Positions 16,544 through 25,400 of a stretch of 64,000 nt of DNA are shown piece after piece; position 1 is the first letter of the stretch; every line of letters begins with the position of its first letter. The stretch is from an uncultured Clostridia bacterium. GTDB taxonomy: Bacteria; Bacillota; Clostridia; Christensenellales; Borkfalkiaceae. Location of the stretch: assembly GCA_947627565.1 (NCBI GenBank), contig CANQWO010000001.1:87172-151171 (forward strand), written 5' to 3'. The notes under the pieces are model-generated. The model did no database searches. It was not told where the DNA came from and saw only the letters and a list, made by a program, of their open reading frames with translations. Position numbers and translations under genes: made by a program.

Positions 16544-18217
16544 TTATGCAAGCGTGAAGCCGGAGACTTCGTCGAGGCCCTTGCTCGCCGCGTCGCCGCC
16601 CTTGCGGACAGGATGGACTTCATGACGGACGCCCGTATCGAGCTCCACAAGCGTAAGAATGAGCTGGCCGTTGATGTCGACGTCGAGCGTGACTTCCACG
16701 CGCGCATCGCCGCGGACGGGCGGCGTGAACGGGACGGGCATCTCTTCATAGAGCGGCGCGCACTTGTCTTCGGCGACGTCGTCGGTCAGTTCTTCGTTTT
16801 CCAAAATGAAGATGTTGACGGAATCGAACATGCCGCCGTCTGCGCCGCCGACGGTGAGGTTGGGAATGACGGACGCCGTCGTGCCGTGCGCGGGCTTCGG
16901 CGTATCCTTCTTGACGAGGTTGAGGAATTTGGGCTGGCCGTTGCTGTAATAGCGGAGGCAATACGACTTGGTGCAGAGCTCGATGATCTCGTTCTGCGTG
17001 CCGCCCGTGCCCTCGAAGCTCGTGGAAAGGCTCATGCTCTCGCCGCCGAATCCGCCGGGAACGGTTCCCGCATCGGCCGTCGCGGGCGTGCCGTCTTCGT
17101 TGAAGTTGCTGTCGACGCTCATGCCGCTCGCAACGAGCGCGGCGCCGTTGGAGACCGCCTTATCGGGGTCGAAGGAGACGAGCGGCTTGTTGTAATACGC
17201 CGTAAGGCCTTCCTCGACCTGCTTCATTCTCGTGGAACCGCCGACGAGGATGATCTCGTCGATCTCGGCCATCGTCATGCCCTTCTTTTCGAGCATCTGG
17301 TCGATGAGGGCGGTCGTCTGCGCAAACAGACCGCGGGTGAGTTCGTTGAACTTCTCGCGCGTGATCTCGATCCTCGCCTTGCTGCTCTCGAAGTTGGGCG
17401 TCATGGTGGCGCTCTCCTTCTGGGTGAGCATCTTCTTGGTCGCCTCGGCCTTTTCGCTGAACCAAACGGTCTGCTCGGGGTCGTTCTTCATGGCCTCTTC
17501 GTCGCAGCCCGTCTCATTGCAAAATTCCGAACGGACATAGTCGGAAATGGCCTTATCCCAGTCCTTGCCGCCGAGCTTGTGATCGCCGCCCGTCGTGACG
17601 ACCTGGTACTTTCTGTCCTGTCCGTTGAAATCGAGACGCATGACGGTGCAGTCGAACGTGCCGCCGCCGAGGTCGTAGATGAGCACGGTCTTGTGCATAT
17701 CTTCGGGATGGGAGTTGCCGTATGCGATCGCCGCGGCAGTCGGCTCGTCCATGATCTTGAGGACTTTGAGCTTCTGGCCGTTGGAAAGTTCGACCGCTTC
17801 GCCGGCCTTTCTCGTCGCCTCGCGCGCCGCGTCGCCGAAGTATGCGGGGCAGGTGATGACCGCGCCTTCGATCTCGTCGCCCTGGAGCCACTTTTCGGTG
17901 TCCGCAATGAGCTTCTTGAGAATGACGGACGAAATGGCGCTTGCGGACATTTGCTGGCCGTTGATCTCCTTCATGAAGTTGGGATCGCCCATGTAGTTCT
18001 TGACGCGCTCAATGACTCTGTCGGGATCCATCGCGCCCGCTTCACGGGCCGCGGAACCGACGACGACCGTCGAGCCGTCCGCATCGAAATAGACGATGGA
18101 CGGAGTCGTCTTCTCGCCTTCGCTGCTCTCCACATTGGTGATGACGCCGGTGTCGTCTACATAGCTGACGACGGAATACGTTGTACCGAGATCGATGCCG
18201 ATTTTTCTGGATGCCAT
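16544..18217 (-). CDS. DnaK-like Hsp70 without helical lid
   Basis: A 557-residue Hsp70. The nucleotide-binding domain (1-385) is complete: IGIDLGTTYSVVSYVDDTG near the start, DEPTAAAIAYG, YDLGGGTFDCTV, ILVGGSTRMKQV. A beta substrate-binding domain follows (about 415-540; PFTPPVRGDARVEVTLDVDI is typical). The chain ends soon after, without the roughly 100-residue helical lid of DnaK (about 610-640 residues). This is a dedicated paralog and not the main cellular DnaK, which would normally sit with hrcA-grpE-dnaJ. It starts at the ATG at 18217 after GAGGAGAAAAATTTT. The 108-base gap to the GrpE-like gene has no clear terminator. Confidence 0.9.
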   Translation of the reverse strand: MASRKIGIDLGTTYSVVSYVDDTGVITNVESSEGEKTTPSIVYFDADGSTVVVGSAAREAGAMDPDRVIERVKNYMGDPNFMKEINGQQMSASAISSVILKKLIADTEKWLQGDEIEGAVITCPAYFGDAAREATRKAGEAVELSNGQKLKVLKIMDEPTAAAIAYGNSHPEDMHKTVLIYDLGGGTFDCTVMRLDFNGQDRKYQVVTTGGDHKLGGKDWDKAISDYVRSEFCNETGCDEEAMKNDPEQTVWFSEKAEATKKMLTQKESATMTPNFESSKARIEITREKFNELTRGLFAQTTALIDQMLEKKGMTMAEIDEIILVGGSTRMKQVEEGLTAYYNKPLVSFDPDKAVSNGAALVASGMSVDSNFNEDGTPATADAGTVPGGFGGESMSLSTSFEGTGGTQNEIIELCTKSYCLRYYSNGQPKFLNLVKKDTPKPAHGTTASVIPNLTVGGADGGMFDSVNIFILENEELTDDVAEDKCAPLYEEMPVPFTPPVRGDARVEVTLDVDINGQLILTLVELDTGVRHEVHPVRKGGDAASKGLDEVSGFTLA

Positions 18218-18325
18218 AAAATTTTTCTCCTCATATGATTTTTATTATGATTTTTATTTGATGTCCGGCGGCCGTTCGCCGCCGCGCGTTCCCTTGTTTC
18301 CGCCCGCCCGGGGCCGTTTCTCTTC

Positions 18326-19579
18326 TCAACCGTTGTACTTATAGACGTCTACTTTGGACCAGTAGAGCACTTTCCCATTATAAGTATAGCAATCGGTGTA
18401 GCGGCGGGCGATCTTCCTGTCTTTCGCAGGGTCGTCCGTGGGATAGACCTTCAGGATCTTATCGCGCGAGGAATCGAGCGTATCCGAGATCTCCGTGAGA
18501 ATGGCCACGCCGCTGACGAAGAGGATCTTGTCGATCCCTTCCAAAGCGTTGGTCAGGATCTCGGCGTATTTCTCCGCCTTGTTCTCTTCGGTGACCGTCT
18601 CCGCCATATCGGCGAGGAGCCCGTCCGTTTCGTAATACAGCGCGACGAGCTGGCGGTAGAGCGGGAGAAGGATCGCGTCGGAATAGTTGTCGTCGAGCGA
18701 GGCGACGGCGCTCTCCAAAGCGGCGCGCTCGGCGTCCGCCGCGCAGTTCTCTTCGAGAAGCGCCTCCAACCCGGCGTTCTTGTATTCAATGAAGCGGAGC
18801 AATTCGTTGAACGAAGGCTTCCCCGCAAAATACGAGACTTCGGGCTGCGGCTCCTTCGCCGCGACCTCCGGCTTGGCAAATTCGATCTTCCGCGGCTTGG
18901 CGTGAAGAAGCGACTTGCCGCGATACTTAAATTCGTCGCCGTCCAGTTCGACGCTCTGGTTCAGGAGCGTCTCCTCGAGATCGGCCTTGATGTACCCCGC
19001 GTATTTCAGGGCGTCCTTCGTGCTCTTGGAATAATTCTCCACGTCGCGCAAAGTCTTGCGGTAATCTTCGCGGAGATCGATCAAAGAGGCGCAGAGCGGC
19101 TTGACGAGTTTGAGCGCGAAATCTTCGCGGTACGTCTGCACTTCGCGGGTGAGCTTTGCGATCGTCTCATCCTTGCCCTTCGTGAGGCGGATCAATCTCG
19201 CAAGCCCGTCATAATACTGCGCAAGCAAATTGCGGAATTGCTCGAAATTTACCGTCTCCACGGGAATCTCGATTTCGGTCGCCTCCGGGCCGGCCTCAAT
19301 CGCCTCCTCGGCGGCTTCGGCTACGGCCACCGCCGCTTCTTCCCGAAGTTCCTGCGCGACCGGCGATCCCGCCGGGGTTTCCGACGCTTCCGCCGGGGCC
19401 TCCGCCGTGTCTTCGGCCTCGGGCACGGGGGCCTCCGCATCTGCCGAAACGGGCGCGGGCGCTTCCATCTCTGCCGGAGCCACCTCGACTACGCCGAGCT
19501 CCGCGGCCGTGCATGCGGGCGCGGCGACAGGTTCGGACGCCGGGCCCTGCGGCATGTTTGTCTTTTCGTCTTCCGCCAT
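18326..19579 (-). CDS. GrpE-like protein, first gene of the chaperone/GTPase operon
   Basis: A 417-residue protein. Residues 1-85 are low-complexity and rich in Ala, Glu and Pro. Residues about 100-215 form a long helix typical of GrpE (KDETIAKLTREVQTYREDFA, then LVKPLCASLIDLREDYRKTL), and a helical C-terminal half follows from about 245. GrpE proteins exchange nucleotide on Hsp70, and two Hsp70 genes lie directly downstream. It is about twice the length of normal GrpE and lacks an obvious beta-wing, so it may be only GrpE-like. ATG 19579 has an AGAGGAGA ribosome site. It is the promoter-proximal gene, so its expression depends on the unusual promoter pair at 19698-19941. Confidence 0.65.
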   Translation of the reverse strand: MAEDEKTNMPQGPASEPVAAPACTAAELGVVEVAPAEMEAPAPVSADAEAPVPEAEDTAEAPAEASETPAGSPVAQELREEAAVAVAEAAEEAIEAGPEATEIEIPVETVNFEQFRNLLAQYYDGLARLIRLTKGKDETIAKLTREVQTYREDFALKLVKPLCASLIDLREDYRKTLRDVENYSKSTKDALKYAGYIKADLEETLLNQSVELDGDEFKYRGKSLLHAKPRKIEFAKPEVAAKEPQPEVSYFAGKPSFNELLRFIEYKNAGLEALLEENCAADAERAALESAVASLDDNYSDAILLPLYRQLVALYYETDGLLADMAETVTEENKAEKYAEILTNALEGIDKILFVSGVAILTEISDTLDSSRDKILKVYPTDDPAKDRKIARRYTDCYTYNGKVLYWSKVDVYKYNG

Positions 19580-19592
19580 AACTTATCTCCTC

Positions 19593-19658
19593 TTTTCGCG
19601 GGTTTTCGCGGTTTTGCGATTTCGCGGTTTTCGCGGGCCGACCGCTTTTTCGCGAAAT
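19593..19658 (-). repeat. Periodic CGCGAAAA repeats in the operon leader
   Basis: Between promoter P1 and the GrpE-like gene, TTTTCGCGG-type units (CCGCGAAAA on the transcribed strand) recur five to six times at roughly 10-base steps, ending with a TTTTTCGCGAAA half-palindrome. About one unit per helical turn would suit a cooperatively binding regulator, or the repeats may act in the mRNA leader. Confidence 0.6.
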
Positions 19659-19697
19659 CGACCACATCAATTACAGGTTCATATTTGTACTATTATA

Positions 19698-19729
19698 ATA
19701 GTACCATACACCCCCCCCCTCGATGTCAA
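19698..19729 (-). promoter_or_regulatory. Promoter P1 with a nine-G spacer tract
   Basis: On the minus strand: TTGACA (19724-19729), a spacer holding nine consecutive G (19711-19719), then TGG-TACTAT (-10 at 19698-19703 with an extended TGn). The spacer is 20 bases against the optimal 17. Upstream DNA is very AT-rich, like an UP element. A perfect TATAAT lies further down (19692-19697) at 26 bases. Transcription would give a leader of about 110 bases. Confidence 0.65.
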
Positions 19730-19909
19730 CTGCTATTCGGTAAAAATAAATATAATTATATTTTATAATATGTATAAGAAATACTTATATTTTGGTATTT
19801 TTTGGCACATGTTTGGCGATTTTTCCCATTTTTTCGACGCGGACCGCGCGACACCGCTCCACGGCGATCCGACAACGGTGTGGCAAAATCTTCATAGTGT
19901 GCCGTTTCT
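19730..19909 (-). other. Inter-promoter AT-rich region
   Basis: Part of the only stretch above 300 bases without a gene (19580-20108). It is extremely AT-rich around 19740-19800, with a dyad TATAAG-AAATA-CTTATA at 19773-19789 that could be an operator or a weak hairpin. A GC-rich part (19838-19880) holds ACACCG/CGGTGT arms. I found no supported coding region; the 61-codon frame across it starts inside P2 and has no ribosome site. Confidence 0.45.
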
Positions 19910-19941
19910 ATCATATCACATACCCCCCCCCTGTATGTCAA
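19910..19941 (-). promoter_or_regulatory. Promoter P2 with a nine-G spacer tract
   Basis: A second copy of the P1 design: TTGACA (19936-19941), a spacer with nine G (19923-19931), then TGA-TATGAT (-10 at 19910-19915, extended TGn). The spacer is again exactly 20 bases, and similarity to P1 extends upstream (TTTTTTACGAATAACGC against TTTTTACCGAATAGCAG). It would read through P1 into the same operon with a leader of about 320 bases. Confidence 0.65.
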
Positions 19942-20034
19942 GCGTTATTCGTAAAAAATTCCATAAATTTATTTTGCAAACAAAATTTTGCGCCGGGCAG
20001 GAGCCGAGGGCAAAAATAGCTCCGCGAAGAGTAA

Positions 20035-20063
20035 AAAAACCGACCTGCGAGAGGTCGGTTTTT
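20035..20063. terminator. Bidirectional terminator after tsaD
   Basis: A 12-base perfect inverted repeat (AAAAACCGACCT / AGGTCGGTTTTT) around a five-base loop gives a GC stem flanked by A and T runs, active in either direction. It closes the tsaD transcript and insulates P2 of the chaperone/GTPase operon from it. Confidence 0.9.
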
Positions 20064-20108
20064 ATCATTTTGAAGCCCGCATCGCGGACATGGTACCCAC
20101 GGAATGCG

Positions 20109-21140
20109 TCACGGAGCGGGATCACTGCCGCTGCGGCGCAACGGGATGCTCGCTTCGGCGTTCAGCGTGAGCGGGGAAAAATTGCCCGCGCGATATTGGA
20201 TGAGCCCTTCGGCGGCGATCATCGCGGCGTTGTCGGTACAGTGCCGCTTGGCGGGAAGGACCAATGCGAGCCCCGCCTTTTGACAGGCGGCGCCGAGGGC
20301 CTCGCGCAGATAGCCGTTCGCGACCACGCCGCCGCCCGCCGTGACGACGGTCACGCCCTTCTCTTGGGCGGCCTCCACCGTCTTTTCGACGAGGATGTCG
20401 AGGGCGGCATGTTGGAACGAACAGGCGAGGTCGGCGGGGCGATAGGAGGCCCCTCTCGCGGACATGGTATGGACATAATTGATGATGTGCGTCTTGAGAC
20501 CGCTGTAGGAGAAGTCGTATCCGCCGACGCCTTTGAGCATCTTCGGCATGGGGATCGAAGGGGTCCCCTCCCGTGCGAGCGCTTCGACGTGCGGGCCCCC
20601 GGGGTAGGGAAGAGAGAGCACGCGGGCGACCTTATCGAAGGCCTCCCCCGCCGCATCGTCGCGCGTGCCGCCCAGCACCTCAAATTCCGTCTCCGTCTTC
20701 GTATACAGGATCGCGGTATGCCCGCCGCTGGCGAGGAGCGTGACAAAGGGCGGTTTCAGAGCGGGGTCCTCGAGATAGGCAGCCGCAAGATGGCCGCGGA
20801 TGTGGTCGACGCCGATGAGCGGGATCCCGCACGAATAGGCGAGGCCCTTGGCAAAGGAGAGCCCCACGAGAAGCGCGCCGAGGAGTCCCGCACCGTATGT
20901 GACGGCAACGGCGTCGAGGTCGGAAAGTCCGACGCCCGCCGCGTTTATGGCGCGCGATACGACTTCGTCTACCGCGTCGGTGTGAGCACGGGAGGCAATC
21001 TCGGGGACGACGCCGCCGTATTTTGCCTGCACGGCGGCCGAAGAGATGATTTCGTCCGACAAAAGCGAACGGCCGCGGATGACCGCAGCCGCCGTCTCGT
21101 CGCAGGAAGATTCAATGCCTAAAATCAGCGGTTCCTTCAT
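20109..21140 (-). CDS. tsaD: tRNA N6-adenosine threonylcarbamoyltransferase
   Basis: TsaD transfers the threonylcarbamoyl group from threonylcarbamoyl-AMP to A37 of ANN-decoding tRNAs, working with TsaB and TsaE. The 343 residues match the family length. ASKHA-fold motifs are present: LGIESSCDETAAAVI at the start, the metal-binding VDHIRGHLAAA (His 111 and 115 region), TLLASGGHT, GEAFDKVARVL, and KRHCTDNAAMIA near the end. No good ribosome site precedes the ATG, but the start agrees with the family. It ends at a strong terminator, and a structured intergenic element separates it from prfB. It is an essential housekeeping gene. Confidence 0.97.
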   Translation of the reverse strand: MKEPLILGIESSCDETAAAVIRGRSLLSDEIISSAAVQAKYGGVVPEIASRAHTDAVDEVVSRAINAAGVGLSDLDAVAVTYGAGLLGALLVGLSFAKGLAYSCGIPLIGVDHIRGHLAAAYLEDPALKPPFVTLLASGGHTAILYTKTETEFEVLGGTRDDAAGEAFDKVARVLSLPYPGGPHVEALAREGTPSIPMPKMLKGVGGYDFSYSGLKTHIINYVHTMSARGASYRPADLACSFQHAALDILVEKTVEAAQEKGVTVVTAGGGVVANGYLREALGAACQKAGLALVLPAKRHCTDNAAMIAAEGLIQYRAGNFSPLTLNAEASIPLRRSGSDPAP

Positions 21141-21189
21141 AAATTCGATCCGGAAAAGTTTTGGAGAGCGCGCCCCTTCAGCCTTGCTA

Positions 21190-21305
21190 CGATGAGGGAG
21201 GCCCCTTCACCCGCTTCGCGGGAGCCCCCTTCGGGGGGACGCCGAGGAGAGCGATGACACAAAAGGCAGGGGGCATGTCTGCGATCACCCTATCGCGTTC
21301 TCCTA
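21190..21305. repeat. Structured GC-rich intergenic element
   Basis: The tsaD-prfB gap holds two small perfect hairpins in a row, CCCGC-TTC-GCGGG and CCCCC-TTC-GGGGG (about 21210-21240), then GGCAGGGGGCATGTC and a GCGATCACCCTATCGC-like dyad. It looks like a dispersed palindromic repeat rather than a normal terminator, as no T run follows the stems. No second copy is in this window. Confidence 0.45.
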
Positions 21306-21310
21306 AGGGG

Positions 21311-22408
21311 TCAGGATTTTTTGAGATAGTCGATGATGAAGCCTTGGATGTTGCCGTCCATAACCCACTGCACGTCGCCCACTTCATAGCCCGTTCTGTG
21401 GTCCTTCACGAGCGTGTAGGGGCAGAAGACGTAGGAGCGGATCTGCGAGCCCCATTCGATCTTCTTGGTTTCCCCCTTGAGCGCCGCCTCGGCGGCCATG
21501 CGCTCCTCGATCTGCTTTTCAAGCAACTTCGAACGGAGATATTTGAACGCCATCTCCTTGTTTTGAAGCTGGCTGCGTTCGTTCTGACAGGTCACGACGA
21601 TGCCCGTCGGGAAGTGCGTAATGCGGATGGCCGTCTCCGTCTTGTTGACCTTCTGCCCGCCCGCGCCCGAACTCCGGTACACGTCGATGCGGATATCTTC
21701 GTCTTTGATCTCGATCTCGGCGTCGTCGTCCACTTCGGGCATGACTTCGAGGGAGGCAAACGACGTCTGGCGGCGCTTGTTTGCGTCGAACGGCGAGATG
21801 CGCACGAGGCGGTGCACGCCGATCTCGGCCTTCAAATAGCCGTAGGCGTTCTCCCCCTCCACTTTGAAATCCACCGATTTGAGCCCCGCCGCGTCGCCCG
21901 CCAAGCGGTCGATCTCGGTGACCTTATAGCCGTTCATCTCGGCATAGCGGCAATACATGCGGTAGAGCATGGAGACCCAGTCGCAGGCCTCCGTCCCGCC
22001 GGCGCCGGCATGGATGGAGAGGAGCGCGTTGGAGTTATCGTATTTCCCGCGCAGCAGCGCACGGACGCGCATCTCTTCGATGTCCGTCTCCGCCGCCGCC
22101 ATCATCTTGTCGAGTTCTCCGATGAGTTCCTCTTCGCCCGTCTCTTCGATCAGGTCGATGATCTCGCCCGCGTCGTCGAGGGCCTTTCTGCCCTTTTCAT
22201 ACGAAGCGATCTTGGCCTCGTTGGAGGCGATCTCCCGCCCGATCTTGGCGGAACGCTCGAGGTCCTGCCAGACCTCGGGCTTCTCCTGTTCGGCGCGGAG
22301 CGCCTTCAACTGATCGTAGCGATGGTCGATGTCGAGGGCATACTTGGCCTCCCCGAGCGTCTCCTCGAGATCTTTGATTTTCAGTCTGTAGTCGTCTGCT
22401 TTGAACAT
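21311..22408 (-). CDS. prfB: Peptide chain release factor 2
   Basis: RF2 recognises UGA and UAA and triggers peptide release. The 365 residues carry the stop-codon tripeptide SPF (in RISPFDANKRR) and the catalytic GGQ (SSGAGGQKVNKTETAIRITH). In most bacteria prfB needs a programmed +1 frameshift at CTT-TGA-C near codon 25. Here the corresponding codons read GCC-CTC-GAC (residues ALD of KYALDIDH), so the frame is continuous and autoregulation by frameshifting is absent. It is 27 bases downstream of secA, the conserved secA-prfB arrangement of Firmicutes. Confidence 0.97.
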   Translation of the reverse strand: MFKADDYRLKIKDLEETLGEAKYALDIDHRYDQLKALRAEQEKPEVWQDLERSAKIGREIASNEAKIASYEKGRKALDDAGEIIDLIEETGEEELIGELDKMMAAAETDIEEMRVRALLRGKYDNSNALLSIHAGAGGTEACDWVSMLYRMYCRYAEMNGYKVTEIDRLAGDAAGLKSVDFKVEGENAYGYLKAEIGVHRLVRISPFDANKRRQTSFASLEVMPEVDDDAEIEIKDEDIRIDVYRSSGAGGQKVNKTETAIRITHFPTGIVVTCQNERSQLQNKEMAFKYLRSKLLEKQIEERMAAEAALKGETKKIEWGSQIRSYVFCPYTLVKDHRTGYEVGDVQWVMDGNIQGFIIDYLKKS

Positions 22409-22435
22409 ATCGTCGCTCTGCGGATCCTTGTTTTT

Positions 22436-25400
22436 TTATCGGCTCTGGTCGATGTCGGAGAGCATGTGGCACTTCTTGTATTTGAGGCCGCTCCCGCACC
22501 AGCAGGGATCGTTGGGCCCCGGCTTCTTCTTGCTCTTCATCGTCGCGGGGTTGAATTTTTCCGAACCGCTCGTGACGAGCCTGCTCTTATCGATGCCCTT
22601 CGGGAGCGCCGTCACCGTCGTCTGCTGCGGCTCGGCGGTACGGGCGGGCACATTGGTCGCCTCGGGCGCACGGACCGTGACCTGCGGCTGCGGCTGTGCG
22701 GGAGCGAAATTGGCCGTGGGATAGATGCGGGGCGTCGCGCGCTGCGGTGCCTGCGCCTCCTCTCCGCCCTCGGCGGGCCGAACGGCATTCGGATAGACGC
22801 GCACCGGCTCCGGCTTCCTCGGCATCGGACGGAAGCGGAGAAGATAGGTGATCGTGCGGTTTTGGATGCGCTCGATCATTTCGTCGAACATCGCAAAGCC
22901 CTCTTGCTTATAGGCAATGACGGGGTCCATCTGCGCATAGGAACGCAGGCGGATGCCCTTTCGGAGCTGATCCATGGCGTCGATGTGGTCGATCCACTCG
23001 TCGGTGACGAAGCGGAGGAGGACATAGCGCTCGAGCGCATGGAAATTCATGTTGGTCATTTCGACGCAGAGGTCGTCCGTCTCGGCGATCTTCTGCTCAT
23101 AGGCCTCCTCGACTTTCTTGGAGATCTTCCGGATGGCAACGTCGAAATCCCACTTCTCCAGCCGCTCTCTGGTGACGTAATGCGTCCCCTCGGGGAGATA
23201 CCCGCGCTCGAGTTCGGCGTTGAGATCGTCTTCGTTCCACTTGGCGGGAATGTCGTCGCCCTCCACCGTGTGACGGACGCGATCTTCGACGAAATCGGGG
23301 ATATACTTCAAAATTTGGTCGTGGACGTCCTCGCCGCGGAGCACCTTCATGCGCTCGGCATAGATGAGCTGGCGCTGCTTGTTCATGACGTCGTCGTATT
23401 GGAGGACCGTCTTGCGGATCCCGAAGTTGCGGCCCTCGATCTGTTTCTGCGCATACTCGATGAGGCGGGTGAGCATCTTGCTCTCGATGCTCTCCTCCCG
23501 GATCTTGCTGCGCTCATAGATGGATTGCATGCGTTCGCCGCCGAAGCGCCGCATCAGATCGTCTTCGAGCGAGAGGAAGAAGATGGAGACGCCCACGTCG
23601 CCCTGACGGCCGGAACGCCCGCGGAGCTGATTGTCGATACGGCGCGACTCGTGCCGCTCCGTCCCGATGATGCAAAGACCGCCCGCGGCGATGACCTTCT
23701 GCTTCTCCGCGTCCGTCTGTTCCTTGAATTTGGCATACAGCGCGCTGTAATGCTTGCGGACGGCCATGACGTCTTCGTCCACATCGGCATAGCTCGTCGC
23801 AAGCTCGATGACGTCGTGTTCGACGCCCTCCTCGCGGAGCTGTTTCTTGGCAAGGTATTCGGGGTTGCCGCCGAGCAGGATATCCGTACCGCGGCCCGCC
23901 ATGTTGGTGGCGATGGTCACGGCGCCGTATCTGCCCGCCTGCGCCACGATCTCGGCCTCGCGCTCGTGGTTCTTGGCGTTCAAAATATTGTGCTTGACGC
24001 CGTTGGCGCGGAGCAATCTCGAGATCTCCTCGGATTTTTCCACGGACACCGTGCCCACGAGGATGGGCTGGCCCTTTTCGTGGCGCTCCATGATCTCGCG
24101 GACGATGGCCTTTTTCTTGCCCGTCGCCGTCGAGAAGACGCGGTCGTGAAGGTCGTTGCGCGCGATGGGACGGTTGGTCGGAATCTCGATGACGTCGAGC
24201 GAATAGATGGTGCGAAATTCCCCTTCCTCCGTCTTGGCGGTACCCGTCATGCCCGAGAGCTTCTTATAGAGACGGAAATAGTTCTGGAAGGTGATGGTCG
24301 CGACCGTCTTGTTCTCTTCCCGGATCGCGATGCCCTCCTTGGCCTCGATGGCCTGGTGGAGGCCCTCGGAATACCGTCTGCCGATCATGAGACGGCCCGT
24401 AAATTCATCGACGATGACGATGCCCTTTCTGGGATTGCCGTCGTCGTCCTTTTCGTCGGCGATGATGTACTGTTCGCCGAGATTGAAGAGGTGGTGAGCT
24501 TTGAGCGCCTGCTGGATGTGATGGTTGATCTGCGCGGCTTCGTTGCTGTCCCAAACTCTCTGATAGAAATCTTCGTCGGTATCGTTGTCGTTCCAGACTT
24601 TGATGTTGAAAACCTGCGCCGCTTTCTTCGCGCCGAGTTCGAGAAGGTGGACCTCCCGCTCCTTGCGCTCGATGAGGTATTCCCAGCCGAGCATCTCCGA
24701 TTTATCCAGCTTGCTCTGCGCGGGGCGGCCCTTTTTCGAACGCTTGATGATGCGGTCCTGATCCTTGGCCTCTTCGAGCTTGGCCGCCGCCTCCTCGTCG
24801 CCGTCCGCCGCGCGGCGGGTCAAGTCGTCGAGATAGTCGGCAAACGCCTTTTCGAGCTCGTCGTCGTAGCCGCCCTTGAGGCTGCGGACAAATTTATCGG
24901 CGCGCTCATAGAGATCGGAGGATTTTCCGCCGCGGTGGGAAATGATGAGCGGCGTCCTCGCCTCGTCGATGAGGATGGAGTCCACTTCGTCGACAATCGC
25001 AAAGTTGAGGTCGCGCTGGACCATATCTTTGAGGGAATATGTGAGATTGTCCCGCAGATAGTCGAAACCGAACTCGTTGTTGGTCCCGTAAGTAATATCG
25101 GCCTGATAGGCGGCGCGCTTGTCGTTTTCCGACATCCCCGGAACGACGACGCCCACCGTAAGCCCCATGAATTTGTGGACTTTGCCCATCCATTCGGCGT
25201 CGCGGCGGGCAAGATAGTCGTTGACGGTGACGATGTGCACCCCTTTGCCGCTCAGCGCCTCGAGATAGGCGGGGAGCGTGGCGACGAGCGTCTTGCCTTC
25301 GCCCGTCTTCATCTCGGCGATACGGCCTTGGAAGAGGCAGATGCCGCCGACGATCTGCACATGGAAGTGCTTCATGCCGAGGACGCGCCAGCTCGCTTCG

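Noticed and set aside
19756-19941. Minus-strand 61-residue frame between P2 and P1
   Set aside because: Starts within the P2 promoter, has no ribosome site and no protein-like pattern.
19698-19941. MerR-type operator in the 20-base spacers
   Set aside because: The spacer length would fit, but each spacer holds a nine-G run with no dyad, and no merR-like gene is near.
21311-22408. Programmed +1 frameshift in prfB
   Set aside because: The codons at the expected site are CTC-GAC and the whole protein is in one frame.
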